19,843 nucleotides of DNA from Verrucomicrobiota bacterium. Lineage in GTDB: Bacteria > Verrucomicrobiota > Verrucomicrobiia > Opitutales > Intestinicryptomonadaceae. Below are positions 7,718-15,886 of this stretch, piece after piece; the stretch's first letter is position 1; each line of letters begins with the position of its first letter. The stretch is from NCBI GenBank assembly GCA_003343565.1, contig QALA01000074.1, positions 1-19,843 on the forward strand. The letters are read 5' to 3'. The position numbers and the translations under genes were made by a program. The notes under the pieces were generated by a model. It made no database searches and was not told the DNA's origin. It saw nothing but the letters and a program-made list of their open reading frames with translations.

Positions 7718-8088
7718 GGCGGCAACAATTTTTGCGCGCGCGTGTCAAATTATAATACGGGAAACTGTGCGGGCCGATTGCCTGTGCGTTTTGCGCGCGC
7801 ATGCTGGGGCGGGGATTTTCCCTTTTTCGGCATTGCGGCGCGGCGCGCGCGAGCCGGTTTCTCTGGCGCGTTTGCTGCGGGAGGTATCGACTGCGTTGAA
7901 CGGCGCGTTGGGGACGCATAGGCGCGTAGGCGCGAAGACGCATAGGCATTGCGGAGCCGGTTGGCGGGAATTTATTTTTCGCCAGCGCGGCCGCTTCCGC
8001 CGGGCGCCTTCGCCGAACCGCACTGAACGAATCGCGTTCCGGTCGGGACAAAAAACTCGCAATACCCGCAATGCAAATCTGAAATGTC

Positions 8089-8253
8089 ATGAAAAAATTT
8101 TTTACTGTCGGAATATTTTTATTTTTAATCGTCACGCTTGCGGTAATTGCGCTCTCGCTGGTAGAGGAGAGGGCCGCGTTTGAAGGCCCTTCTGAAACTC
8201 CCGCCGGGGCGTCGGCTCCCGCGCAGGGGCAGCCGCGGACGCCGGCACGCTGA
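8089..8253 (+). CDS. Possible small membrane-anchored peptide (54 residues)
   Basis: ATG to TGA encodes 54 residues: MKKFF, then one strong hydrophobic stretch (about residues 6-25, TVGIFLFLIVTLAVIALSLV), then an acidic and Ala/Pro/Gly/Gln-rich tail ending TPAR. This is the shape of a single-pass membrane anchor or an uncleaved signal. No ribosome-binding site is obvious upstream of the ATG, and no family is recognised. It stands alone in a long intergenic region. Chance is possible, but a lysine-started transmembrane helix directly after an ATG is more than expected from the local composition. Confidence 0.4.
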   Translation: MKKFFTVGIFLFLIVTLAVIALSLVEERAAFEGPSETPAGASAPAQGQPRTPAR

Positions 8254-8748
8254 TCTGGCGTATCGCGGTTCTTTGCGCCGCGCGTCGGCGGAGGGGCTTG
8301 CGGTCTCGATTCGGGGAGTCTTACTGTGCCGCCTTTGCGCCGGAAGCGGCGCGGGGGAGTGTTTCGCATTTTAGGCCCTCCCGTCCGGCCGGCGAAAATT
8401 TTTGACGCCCGATTTTTCCGCCGCCTGCCTGCCGTTTGATATTGCAGTTTTTTCTCCCGTTTTTTTGTCCGTTTTTTGGGGCAATCGTTTCCCGGTTTGT
8501 ATGCTTTCTTCGCAGGTTTCTTTCCAAGCCGCAATTTCAAAATGTCTGCGGAAACTTCCTTAGAGGGGCTGACTGCGGTTTTTTTTCAATTTGCGAAACG
8601 CCTTTGAGAAATGTTGTTGCGGGTTTGCGGAATTTTGTATCCAAATAAAAATCCTTGCGTCAGATTTGAACTTGAGATGCCTTCCGCGCAATTTGAGGCG
8701 TATTTTCGGCGCGAACGCGGATTCAGGGCGTCCGCCGAAATTGCGCCG

Positions 8749-8783
8749 AAAAATTCAAAGGCGCCCTCCCGAAGGAGAGCGCC
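8749..8783 (-). terminator. Terminator of glnN with a UUCG tetraloop
   Basis: On the minus strand GGCGCTCTCC pairs with GGAGGGCGCC over 10 bp (one G-T wobble) closed by TTCG, then TTTGAATTTTT follows. It begins 54 nt after the glnN stop. The plus strand also has seven T at 8787-8793, three bases past the stem, so it may work in both directions. Confidence 0.85.
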
Positions 8784-8836
8784 CCGTTTTTTTATGCGGC
8801 TTATTGTTCGACTCCCGTCGATAGATAAAAAGCGCT

Positions 8837-10975
8837 TCAGTAGATAAAGAGCATCTCGGAGTATTTGGGAAGCTCCCAAATTTCGTCGTCGATCTCCACT
8901 TCGATTTTATCGACTATCGCGCGCACTTCGTGCATGGCCTCAAGCCTCTGCGCTATCGGCTCCTTGTTCTTGATGAGAACCTCAAGCTTGTTGTTGGCAA
9001 CCGACAGCTTGTCGAGAAGCGCGCAGACCAGTCTGCCCTTCGCCTCGATGGAGTCGTTCTTGCCCCAGCCGGCTTCGGCCACGTTTGCGGCGGACTTGGC
9101 AAGCTGGTCCAGATAGCGCACTACGGACGGCAGGATTATGGTCTTGGACATGTTCAGCGCGAGGGCTGTTTCGATGTCGATTTTCTTTTCGTATTCTTCA
9201 AGGAAGACTTCGTATCTGGACTTCATTTCGTCCGCGCTGAATACGCCGTATTTTTCAAATATGGCGATATTCTTCGGGTCGATGAGGGGCTTGAGCGCCT
9301 CCGGGGTGTCCTTGAGATTCGGCAGCCCGCGCCTTGCGGCCTCAAGCTTCCATGCCTCCGAGTATCCGTTTCCGTTGAAAATTACCTTTTTGTGCTTTTT
9401 TACAATATCCTGCAATATTTTTTGCAGGCCCTTGTTGAAGTCCTTTTTCGGGAGCTTTTCGAGTTTCGTGGCGATTTCGTCGAAGGCCTGCGCGACTATC
9501 GTGTTCAGGATAATGTTCGGGCCGGCGCACGACTGCGAGGACCCCACCGCGCGGAACTCGAATTTGTTTCCGGTAAATGCGAACGGGCTCGTGCGGTTGC
9601 GGTCTGTGACGTCGCGCGGGAGCGGGGGAAGGGTGTCCACCCCGACCACGAGCGGCTTGCTCTGCTTCGACTTCTTCGCGCCTCCAACCTCAATCTGCTC
9701 GATGATGTCCGTCAGCTGTTCGCCGAGGAATATCGATATGATCGCAGGCGGAGCCTCGTTCGCGCCCAGCCTGTGGTCGTTGCCCGCGCCCGCGGTGGAG
9801 GAGCGCAGCAAGTCGGCGTGTTCGTCGACCGCCTTGATTACCGCGCAGAGCGTGGTCAGGAATATCGCGTTTTCGTGCGGATTGCTTCCGGGATTGAGCA
9901 AATTGATGTCGCCGACCGACAGCGACCAGTTGTTGTGCTTGCCGGAACCGTTGACGCCCGCAAACGGCTTTTCGTGCAGCAGGCAGACCAACCCGTGCTG
10001 GTCCGCGACGTTGCGCAGTATTTCCATCATCACCACGTTGTGGTCCACCGCCAGATTTAGCTCCTCAAATACGGGGGCTATCTCGAACTGCGCGGGCGCG
10101 ACTTCGTTGTGGCGCGTCTTGGCCGGTATGCCGAGCCTCCAGAGCTCCTTGTCCACGTCGGACATGAAGTTGAGGATTCGCGGCCTTATGGAGCCGAAGT
10201 AGTGGTCCTCAAGCTGCTGGTGCTTTTGCGGCGGGGCTCCGAACAGCGTGCGTCCGGTCTGCATGAGGTCGGGGCGCAGCATGTAGAAGTTTTTGTCTAT
10301 TAAGAAATATTCCTGTTCGGCTCCGAGCGTCGCGGAGGCGCGGGCGTCGGTCTCTATGCCGAAGCATTTTAACAGGCGGCGCGCCTGCGTGCCGAGCACC
10401 TGCATGGAGCGCAACAGAGGCGCCTTCTTGTCGAGAACCTCTCCGGTGTAGGAGCAAAATATCGTGGGTATGCAAAGCGTTGCGACCTTTCCTACGCGCT
10501 TGATGAACGCCGGACTCGTCGGATCCCATGCGGTGTAGCCGCGCGCCTCAAACGTGGCGCGCAGTCCGCCGGAGGGGAAGCTGGAGGCGTCCGGCTCGCC
10601 CATAATGAGATTCTTGCCGGAGAATTTCGTCATCGTTTCGCCGGGTTTTGTCGGCTCCAAAAAAGAGTCGTGCTTTTCCGCGCTGGAGCCGGTCAGGGGC
10701 AGAAACCAGTGCGTGTAGTGCGTGGCCCCGCGCGACATCGCCCAAATTTTCATCGCGTGTGCGACGTCGTCGGCGACCTCCTGGTCGAGCGCAACGCCCT
10801 TGTTTATCGTGTCCAACAGCTTCCTGTATATGGGCTTGGACAGATAGTTCTGCATGTTCTTCAAGTTGAACGAATCCACCCCGTACTCTTCCTCGGCGTT
10901 GTAAACGTCGGGTTCGTTGACGTATTCGACCTTTGTGCAGGCTATCTTGGCCAGTGCGCGTTGTCTTGCATTCAT
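8837..10975 (-). CDS. glnN: Type III glutamine synthetase
   Basis: A 712-residue glutamine synthetase of the GSIII class. It makes glutamine from glutamate, ammonium and ATP in the cytoplasm. GSIII signatures are present: MGEPDASSFPSGGLR with EARGYTAWDPTSPAF (125-157), GAEQEYFLID (218-227), RHNEVAPAQFEIAP (288-301), NGSGKHNNWSL (342-352), RLGANEAPPAI (402-412) and NRTSPFAFTGNKFEFRA (460-476). The length of ~710 separates it from the ~450-residue GlnA types. The ATG at 10975 has AAGGA with 5 nt spacing. A sigma-54 promoter lies about 45-60 nt upstream, so the gene is probably induced under nitrogen limitation. It is transcribed divergently from gltBD, its partner in the GS-GOGAT cycle, and it ends at a strong terminator. 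Confidence 0.97.
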   Translation of the reverse strand: MNARQRALAKIACTKVEYVNEPDVYNAEEEYGVDSFNLKNMQNYLSKPIYRKLLDTINKGVALDQEVADDVAHAMKIWAMSRGATHYTHWFLPLTGSSAEKHDSFLEPTKPGETMTKFSGKNLIMGEPDASSFPSGGLRATFEARGYTAWDPTSPAFIKRVGKVATLCIPTIFCSYTGEVLDKKAPLLRSMQVLGTQARRLLKCFGIETDARASATLGAEQEYFLIDKNFYMLRPDLMQTGRTLFGAPPQKHQQLEDHYFGSIRPRILNFMSDVDKELWRLGIPAKTRHNEVAPAQFEIAPVFEELNLAVDHNVVMMEILRNVADQHGLVCLLHEKPFAGVNGSGKHNNWSLSVGDINLLNPGSNPHENAIFLTTLCAVIKAVDEHADLLRSSTAGAGNDHRLGANEAPPAIISIFLGEQLTDIIEQIEVGGAKKSKQSKPLVVGVDTLPPLPRDVTDRNRTSPFAFTGNKFEFRAVGSSQSCAGPNIILNTIVAQAFDEIATKLEKLPKKDFNKGLQKILQDIVKKHKKVIFNGNGYSEAWKLEAARRGLPNLKDTPEALKPLIDPKNIAIFEKYGVFSADEMKSRYEVFLEEYEKKIDIETALALNMSKTIILPSVVRYLDQLAKSAANVAEAGWGKNDSIEAKGRLVCALLDKLSVANNKLEVLIKNKEPIAQRLEAMHEVRAIVDKIEVEIDDEIWELPKYSEMLFIY

Positions 10976-11018
10976 TGTTTTCCTTTTTTGTTTAAAGTTG
11001 ACCTCTGTATCGCTATTA

Positions 11019-11036
11019 AAGCAGATTGCGTGCCAG
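11019..11036 (-). promoter_or_regulatory. Sigma-54 (-24/-12) promoter of glnN
   Basis: The minus strand reads CTGGCACGCAATCTGCTT. It has the conserved TGGCACG block, GG at -24 (11034-11033) and GC at -12 (11022-11021), separated by exactly 10 nt. Transcription would start near 11010, leaving a leader of about 35 nt before the glnN ATG. It matches the gltB promoter at 16 of 18 positions. Confidence 0.85.
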
Positions 11037-11166
11037 TTTTTAATTTCGGGCCGCAGCGCGATTTTACGGCGGGCTTTCTCCTCTATTTATAATACATTGC
11101 GGCGCATGCGGCTCCCTTTTGAGTGTGATATGCGCAGGATTTGTAATTGGACGCGAAATTTTTGTC

Positions 11167-11182
11167 ACTACAAAAATGTGGC
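11167..11182. promoter_or_regulatory. Candidate enhancer (UAS) site 1
   Basis: ACTACAAAAATGTGGC matches the palindrome ACTACAAAATTGTAGT at 13 of 16 positions. Its centre lies 31 bp, about three helical turns, from site 2. It is the site nearest the glnN promoter, about 140 bp from its -24 element. Confidence 0.5.
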
Positions 11183-11197
11183 GGCAGATGAAAATTT

Positions 11198-11213
11198 ACT
11201 ACAATTTTGTAGT
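11198..11213. promoter_or_regulatory. Candidate enhancer (UAS) site 2, perfect palindrome
   Basis: ACTACAATTTTGTAGT consists of perfect 7-bp inverted arms around two bases. It lies about 106 bp upstream of the gltB -24 element and 171 bp from that of glnN, within the normal range for a sigma-54 activator. The probable ligand is the activator encoded at 17318-18844, but this is inference. Confidence 0.6.
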
Positions 11214-11232
11214 CGAATATGTCCCGATTTTT

Positions 11233-11248
11233 GCGCCAATTTTGTAGT
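11233..11248. promoter_or_regulatory. Candidate enhancer (UAS) site 3
   Basis: The right arm AATTTTTGTAGT-type half is intact: positions 11238-11248 are identical to the same part of site 2, while the left arm has diverged. It lies about 71 bp upstream of the gltB -24 element. A further partial match, ACAAAATTGGC (11303-11313), overlaps the gltB -24 element itself. Confidence 0.5.
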
Positions 11249-11308
11249 ATTGCGGATATTTACATTTAATTGTCTTATTTTAAGTAAATTACGAATATCG
11301 CGACAAAA

Positions 11309-11326
11309 TTGGCACGCTATCTGCTT
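11309..11326 (+). promoter_or_regulatory. Sigma-54 (-24/-12) promoter of gltBD and the activator gene
   Basis: TTGGCACGCTATCTGCTT has GG at 11311-11312 and GC at 11323-11324 with exact 10-nt spacing. It is near-identical to the divergent glnN promoter. Transcription would start around 11335, about 30 nt before the gltB ATG. This assignment rules out the in-frame TTG at 11309 as a translation start, because it would be part of the promoter and untranscribed. Confidence 0.85.
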
Positions 11327-11365
11327 AAAAGACGGATAGTAAAGTTTAATAAAGAAACAGCCAAT

Positions 11366-14300
11366 ATGGAAAATCGAAGCAGTTATCCGCAGCCCGTCGG
11401 GCTGTACAACCCGAACAACGAGCACGACGCATGCGGCGTCGGCCTTGTGCTCGACATAAACAACGTTCCGCAACACAAAATAGTGCAAGACGGCATACGG
11501 ATTTTGGACAGGCTGATGCACAGGGGCGCGGTTGGAGCGGACTCCCAGACGGGCGACGGCGCGGGCATTTTGGTGCAGATTCCGGACGAATTTTTCCGCT
11601 CTAAAATCGACGCCCTTCCGCGGCTTGGAGAATACGGCGTGGGCATGGCTTTTCTGCCGCGCGCAGAAAGTGCGGCGCAGGAGTGTGTCAAGCTTTGCGA
11701 AGAGGTTGCCTCGGAGGAGTCCATGGAGATTTTCGCCTGGCGCGACGTTCCCGTGAACATGTCGGCAATAGGGGGATTGGCGTTGCGCACCTGCCCGAAA
11801 ATCGTCCAGTTTTTCGTGCGTTCCAAAGGAAGTTTTGCGGAGGTTTCGGATTTTGAGCGGAAGCTGTACGTGTTGCGCCGCGCGATTGAAAAGCGCGCGG
11901 AAGCCGCGCTCCCGGAGGCTCCGGATTTCTACATATGCAGTTTGTCCGCCCGCACGGTGGTTTACAAGGGGCTTTTGAACGCCCCGCAGCTGAAGGGCTT
12001 TTATCCGGACTTGTCGGAGGATTCCTTCAAGAGCGCGCTGGCATTGGTCCACCAGCGGTACAGCACGAACACGTTTCCGGCCTGGCATCTGGCGCAGCCC
12101 TTCCGCTACTTGGCGCACAACGGCGAGATAAACACGCTGCGCGGCAATTTGAACCAGATGGAGTCGCGCCAGCGGCACTTTGAGTCTCCGCTGTTCGGCG
12201 GCGACATATCGAAGATTTTGCCCGTCATACGCAAGAATCAGAGCGACTCCGCCTGCTTAGACAACGCCGTCGAGCTTTACGCGTCCGCCGGCCGCAGCCT
12301 GGCCCACACGATGCTGATGCTCGTTCCGCAGGCGTGGGGCAAGACCTTCCACGTAAGCAAGGACGTTTTGGGCTTTTTCGAGTACCACTCCGGACTTTCG
12401 GAGCCGTGGGACGGTCCCGCCGCGCTGGCATTTACCGACGGCGTGCACGCCGGGGCTCTCCTCGACAGAAACGGGCTGCGCCCGGCGCGCTACACCATGA
12501 CCGACGACGGCCTGTTCGTCTTGGCCTCCGAGACGGGCGTTCTCGACATTCCCCACGAGAAGGTCGTCCGTCGCGGCAGACTGCGTCCCGGCGAGATGAT
12601 TTACATAAACCTCCAAACCCACCGCCTGCTTTTCGACAGCGAGATAAAGACGATTGTCGCCCGGCACCGCCCCTACCGCAGATGGGTGGCCGAAAACAGG
12701 ATTTCGCTCAGCGGGATTTTCGAGTCCGTTCCGGATCCGATAGTCGGCGAAAATCTCGTCCAGCGCCAAAAGCTTTTCGGCTACGGTTCGGAGGATCTCG
12801 ATTTGATACTGCGCCCCATGGCGGAGAAGGGCGCCGAGCCGGTCGGCTCCATGGGCAACGACGCGTCTTTGGCCGTGCTTTCGGAGAAGCCGCAACTGTT
12901 GTACGACTACTTCAAGCAGCTATTCGCCCAAGTGACCAATCCGCCGATAGACCCGATCAGGGAGACTCTCGTGATGAGCCTGATGACCTACATAGGCAAT
13001 CAGGGCAACACGCTTGCGGAGTCTCCGGAGCACGCGCATCTGCTGAAGCTGCCGCACCCGATACTTGCCAACCGCGACATATCGTGCCTGTGCGCGTCGA
13101 AGGTTGAGAGCTTCCAATCGGAGCGCATTCAGGCGGAGTTTTTGGCCAGCGGCGGCGGGAAGGGGCTTGAGCAGGCTCTCGACAGGGTTTGCGACGCCGC
13201 CGAAGCCGCGGTGAACGCGGGAAAGAGCGTCATTATCTTAAGCGACAAAAATCTGTCATACGGCTGCGCGCCCATACCTATGCTTCTTGCCGTTGCGGCC
13301 GTCAACCGCAGGCTGATAGACAAAAATCTGCGCACGAGCGCCGGAATCGTCGTCGAGACCGGGGAGGCCAGGGAGATTGCCCACTTCGCGTTGCTCTTGG
13401 GGTACGGGGCGACGGCGGTCAATCCGTATCTGGCCATAGAGACCATCGCCGACATGGCCGAAAACGGCCGCATAAGGGACATCGACGCCGCGCAGGCTGT
13501 GGAGAACTACATTCGCGCCGTATGCAAGGGGATACTCAAAGTGATGTCGAAGATGGGAATATCGACGCTTCGCAGCTATCGCCAGGCGCAGGTGTTCGAG
13601 GCCGTGGGGCTTGGGCGCGAGTTCGTGGAAAAATACTTTGCTCCCACGGCGTCGCGGATTGGCGGAATAGGAATCGAGGAGGTCGCCAAGGAGGCACTGG
13701 CCCGCTACCACAACGCGCACTATCCGAAGGCCGGATACGAGAACGTCCTTGAGAACGCCGGCAAGTACAAGTTCAACAACGGCGGCGAACACCATCTGTG
13801 GACGCCCAAGACCATAACCTTGCTCCAGCGGGCGGTCCGCGAGGGCGACGAATCCAAGTACCGCGAGTACGCAAAATTCGTCAACGAGCAGTCCGAACAC
13901 CTCTGCACGTTGCGCGGGCTGTTCAAATTCAAGCCGGCAAAACCCGTTCCCGTCGAGGAGGTCGAGAGCGCCGAAAGCATCATGCGCAGGTTTGTCAGCG
14001 GGGCGATGAGCTTCGGCTCGATAAGCCCGGAGGCGCACGAGACCATTGCGATTGCCATGAACGCAATAGGCGCGATGAGCAATTCGGGCGAGGGCGGAGA
14101 GGATCCGGAGCGCTTCAAGACCGCCGGCGCGCCGGTCGACAGGAACAGCGCGATAAAGCAGGTCGCCAGCGGCCGCTTCGGCGTGACGGCCGAATATTTG
14201 GCGAGCGCCAAAGAGCTTCAGATTAAAGTGGCCCAGGGGGCAAAGCCGGGCGAGGGCGGACAGTTGCCGGGGCACAAAGTCAACGCCGCAATCGCGCGGG

Positions 14301-15883
14301 TGCGCCATTCCACTCCGGGGGTATCGCTCATTTCGCCGCCGCCGCACCACGACATCTATTCGATTGAGGATTTGGCGCAGCTGATTTACGACTTGCGCAA
14401 TGCCAACGAGAGGGCGCGCGTGTCGGTCAAGCTGGTCTCCGAGGTGGGCGTCGGGACGGTTGCCGCGGGGGTGGCCAAGGGCATGGCGGACGTCGTTCTC
14501 ATAAGCGGGCACGACGGCGGCACGGGGGCGTCGCCGCTGACGAGCATAAAGCACGCGGGGCTGCCGTGGGAACTGGGGCTTGCCGAAACCCAGCAGACGC
14601 TCGTTCTAAACGGCCTGCGCGGAAAGATTCGCGTGCAGGTAGACGGGCAGTTGAAGACCGGGCGAGACGTCGTAATCGGCGCGCTTCTCGGCGCGGAGGA
14701 GTTCGGGTTTGCGACGACGATTCTGGTGAGCTTGGGCTGCGTCATGATGCGCAAGTGCCACGACAATTCGTGCCCGGTCGGCGTTGCGACGCAGGACCCG
14801 AAGCTCAGAAAGTGCTTCAAGGGCAAGCCTGAACACATCGTGAACTTCCTGCGCTACGTGGCGGAGGAGGCGCGCGAAATTCTCGCAAGCCTCGGCCTGC
14901 GCAGCATGGGGGAGGCCGTCGGGCGCAGCGACCTCCTGGAAACCGACACCGCAATAGAATTTTGGAAGAGCCGCAATCTCGACTTTTCCGGCATATTCGC
15001 GGAAGTCGGCGGGGCCGATTCGCCGCGCAGCTGCCCGCAAATCCGCGAGAGAAATCTTCCCGACGCCTTCGACAAGAAAATCTTGCCGCTGGTCGAAGAC
15101 GCCATTGAAAGCGGCAGTCCCGCGCAAGTATCCATGTCCATACGCAACTGCGACAGGAGCGCGGGCGCGATGCTCAGTTCGCGCGTGGCCGAAAAATACG
15201 GCGACAGGGGATTGGCCGACGATACGATAACTGTGAATTTTACGGGCGTTGCCGGACAGAGTTTCGGGGCGTTTCTGGCCGGGGGCATAACCTTCAACCT
15301 TGAGGGCGAGGCCAACGACTACGTGGGCAAGGGGCTCTCCGGCGGAAACATCTACATAAGGCAGTCGCGCTCTGAAAAGTGCGACAGCTGGCAAAACGCG
15401 ATTGTCGGCAACGTTGTCGGATACGGCGCGACCGGCGGAAAGGTTTACGCCAACGGCACGGCGGGTGAGCGTTTCGCCATAAGAAACAGCGGGGCCGCGT
15501 TTGTGGTCGAAGGGGTCGGCGACCACTGTTGCGAGTACATGACCGGCGGCCGGGTGGTCGTCTTGGGAAACACCGGATTCAACTTCGGCGCGGGCATGAC
15601 CGGCGGCATCGCATACGTCTACGACGAAAACGGGGACTTCGACCTGCGCTGCAACCTCGATTCCATAGACCTTGAGAGCGTCTTTGAAGGCGGGGCCGAC
15701 GAGGCGGAATTGAAATCGATAATCGGGGACTTTTTCTCCAAGACCGGCAGCCGGCGCGCCGCGGCGATATTGGAAAACTGGAGCGACGAGCTTCCCAAAT
15801 TCGTCAAGGTGTTCCCCGTCGAGTACCGCAAGGCGCTTGAGAATGCGGCGGCTCAGGCGGAACTTCAAAAGGGCGGGGCTTAG
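11366..15883 (+). CDS. gltB: Glutamate synthase large (alpha) subunit
   Basis: A 1505-residue subunit that takes the amide nitrogen of glutamine and adds it to 2-oxoglutarate, giving two glutamates. The N-terminal class II amidotransferase nucleophile is Cys23 in EHDACGVGLV, exposed after removal of a 22-residue propeptide. HQRYSTNTFPAW and LAHNGEINTLRGN follow at about 228-260. The FMN/TIM-barrel synthase domain covers about 855-1220 with GAMSFGSISPEAHE. The 3Fe-4S cluster ligands are Cys1125, Cys1131 and Cys1136 in GCVMMRKCHDNSCPVG. The C-terminal GXGXG beta-helix (NDYVGKGLSGG) starts near 1290. Length is close to E. coli GltB. I chose the ATG at 11366 over the TTG at 11309 because the latter lies in the sigma-54 promoter. 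gltD begins 3 nt after the stop. Confidence 0.97.
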   Translation: MENRSSYPQPVGLYNPNNEHDACGVGLVLDINNVPQHKIVQDGIRILDRLMHRGAVGADSQTGDGAGILVQIPDEFFRSKIDALPRLGEYGVGMAFLPRAESAAQECVKLCEEVASEESMEIFAWRDVPVNMSAIGGLALRTCPKIVQFFVRSKGSFAEVSDFERKLYVLRRAIEKRAEAALPEAPDFYICSLSARTVVYKGLLNAPQLKGFYPDLSEDSFKSALALVHQRYSTNTFPAWHLAQPFRYLAHNGEINTLRGNLNQMESRQRHFESPLFGGDISKILPVIRKNQSDSACLDNAVELYASAGRSLAHTMLMLVPQAWGKTFHVSKDVLGFFEYHSGLSEPWDGPAALAFTDGVHAGALLDRNGLRPARYTMTDDGLFVLASETGVLDIPHEKVVRRGRLRPGEMIYINLQTHRLLFDSEIKTIVARHRPYRRWVAENRISLSGIFESVPDPIVGENLVQRQKLFGYGSEDLDLILRPMAEKGAEPVGSMGNDASLAVLSEKPQLLYDYFKQLFAQVTNPPIDPIRETLVMSLMTYIGNQGNTLAESPEHAHLLKLPHPILANRDISCLCASKVESFQSERIQAEFLASGGGKGLEQALDRVCDAAEAAVNAGKSVIILSDKNLSYGCAPIPMLLAVAAVNRRLIDKNLRTSAGIVVETGEAREIAHFALLLGYGATAVNPYLAIETIADMAENGRIRDIDAAQAVENYIRAVCKGILKVMSKMGISTLRSYRQAQVFEAVGLGREFVEKYFAPTASRIGGIGIEEVAKEALARYHNAHYPKAGYENVLENAGKYKFNNGGEHHLWTPKTITLLQRAVREGDESKYREYAKFVNEQSEHLCTLRGLFKFKPAKPVPVEEVESAESIMRRFVSGAMSFGSISPEAHETIAIAMNAIGAMSNSGEGGEDPERFKTAGAPVDRNSAIKQVASGRFGVTAEYLASAKELQIKVAQGAKPGEGGQLPGHKVNAAIARVRHSTPGVSLISPPPHHDIYSIEDLAQLIYDLRNANERARVSVKLVSEVGVGTVAAGVAKGMADVVLISGHDGGTGASPLTSIKHAGLPWELGLAETQQTLVLNGLRGKIRVQVDGQLKTGRDVVIGALLGAEEFGFATTILVSLGCVMMRKCHDNSCPVGVATQDPKLRKCFKGKPEHIVNFLRYVAEEAREILASLGLRSMGEAVGRSDLLETDTAIEFWKSRNLDFSGIFAEVGGADSPRSCPQIRERNLPDAFDKKILPLVEDAIESGSPAQVSMSIRNCDRSAGAMLSSRVAEKYGDRGLADDTITVNFTGVAGQSFGAFLAGGITFNLEGEANDYVGKGLSGGNIYIRQSRSEKCDSWQNAIVGNVVGYGATGGKVYANGTAGERFAIRNSGAAFVVEGVGDHCCEYMTGGRVVVLGNTGFNFGAGMTGGIAYVYDENGDFDLRCNLDSIDLESVFEGGADEAELKSIIGDFFSKTGSRRAAAILENWSDELPKFVKVFPVEYRKALENAAAQAELQKGGA

Positions 15884-15886
15884 AAT

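Noticed and set aside
7911..7950. Short repeats of GACGCATAGGCG in the intergenic region
   Set aside because: Only two short copies with a partial third; too little to define an element.
7572..8183. Plus-strand open frame (203 codons) in the intergenic region
   Set aside because: Composition is Arg/Ala/Cys-rich with no recognisable domain and no ribosome-binding site. It shares DNA with the equally unconvincing minus-strand frame.
7506..8540. Long minus-strand open frame (344 codons)
   Set aside because: It is Arg/Lys/Pro-rich without domains and overlaps the DUF481 signal-peptide region. It looks like a stop-free stretch in GC-rich intergenic DNA.
11065..11093. Sigma-70 promoter with TATAAT at 11088 upstream of gltB
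   Set aside because: No acceptable -35 hexamer at 16-18 nt, and the sigma-54 element closer to gltB explains expression better.
11309..11365. N-terminal extension of GltB from a TTG at 11309
   Set aside because: The TTG is part of the sigma-54 -24 element and would not be transcribed. The extension (ARYLLKRRIVKF...) has no family support, while the ATG at 11366 puts the catalytic cysteine at position 23 after a normal propeptide.
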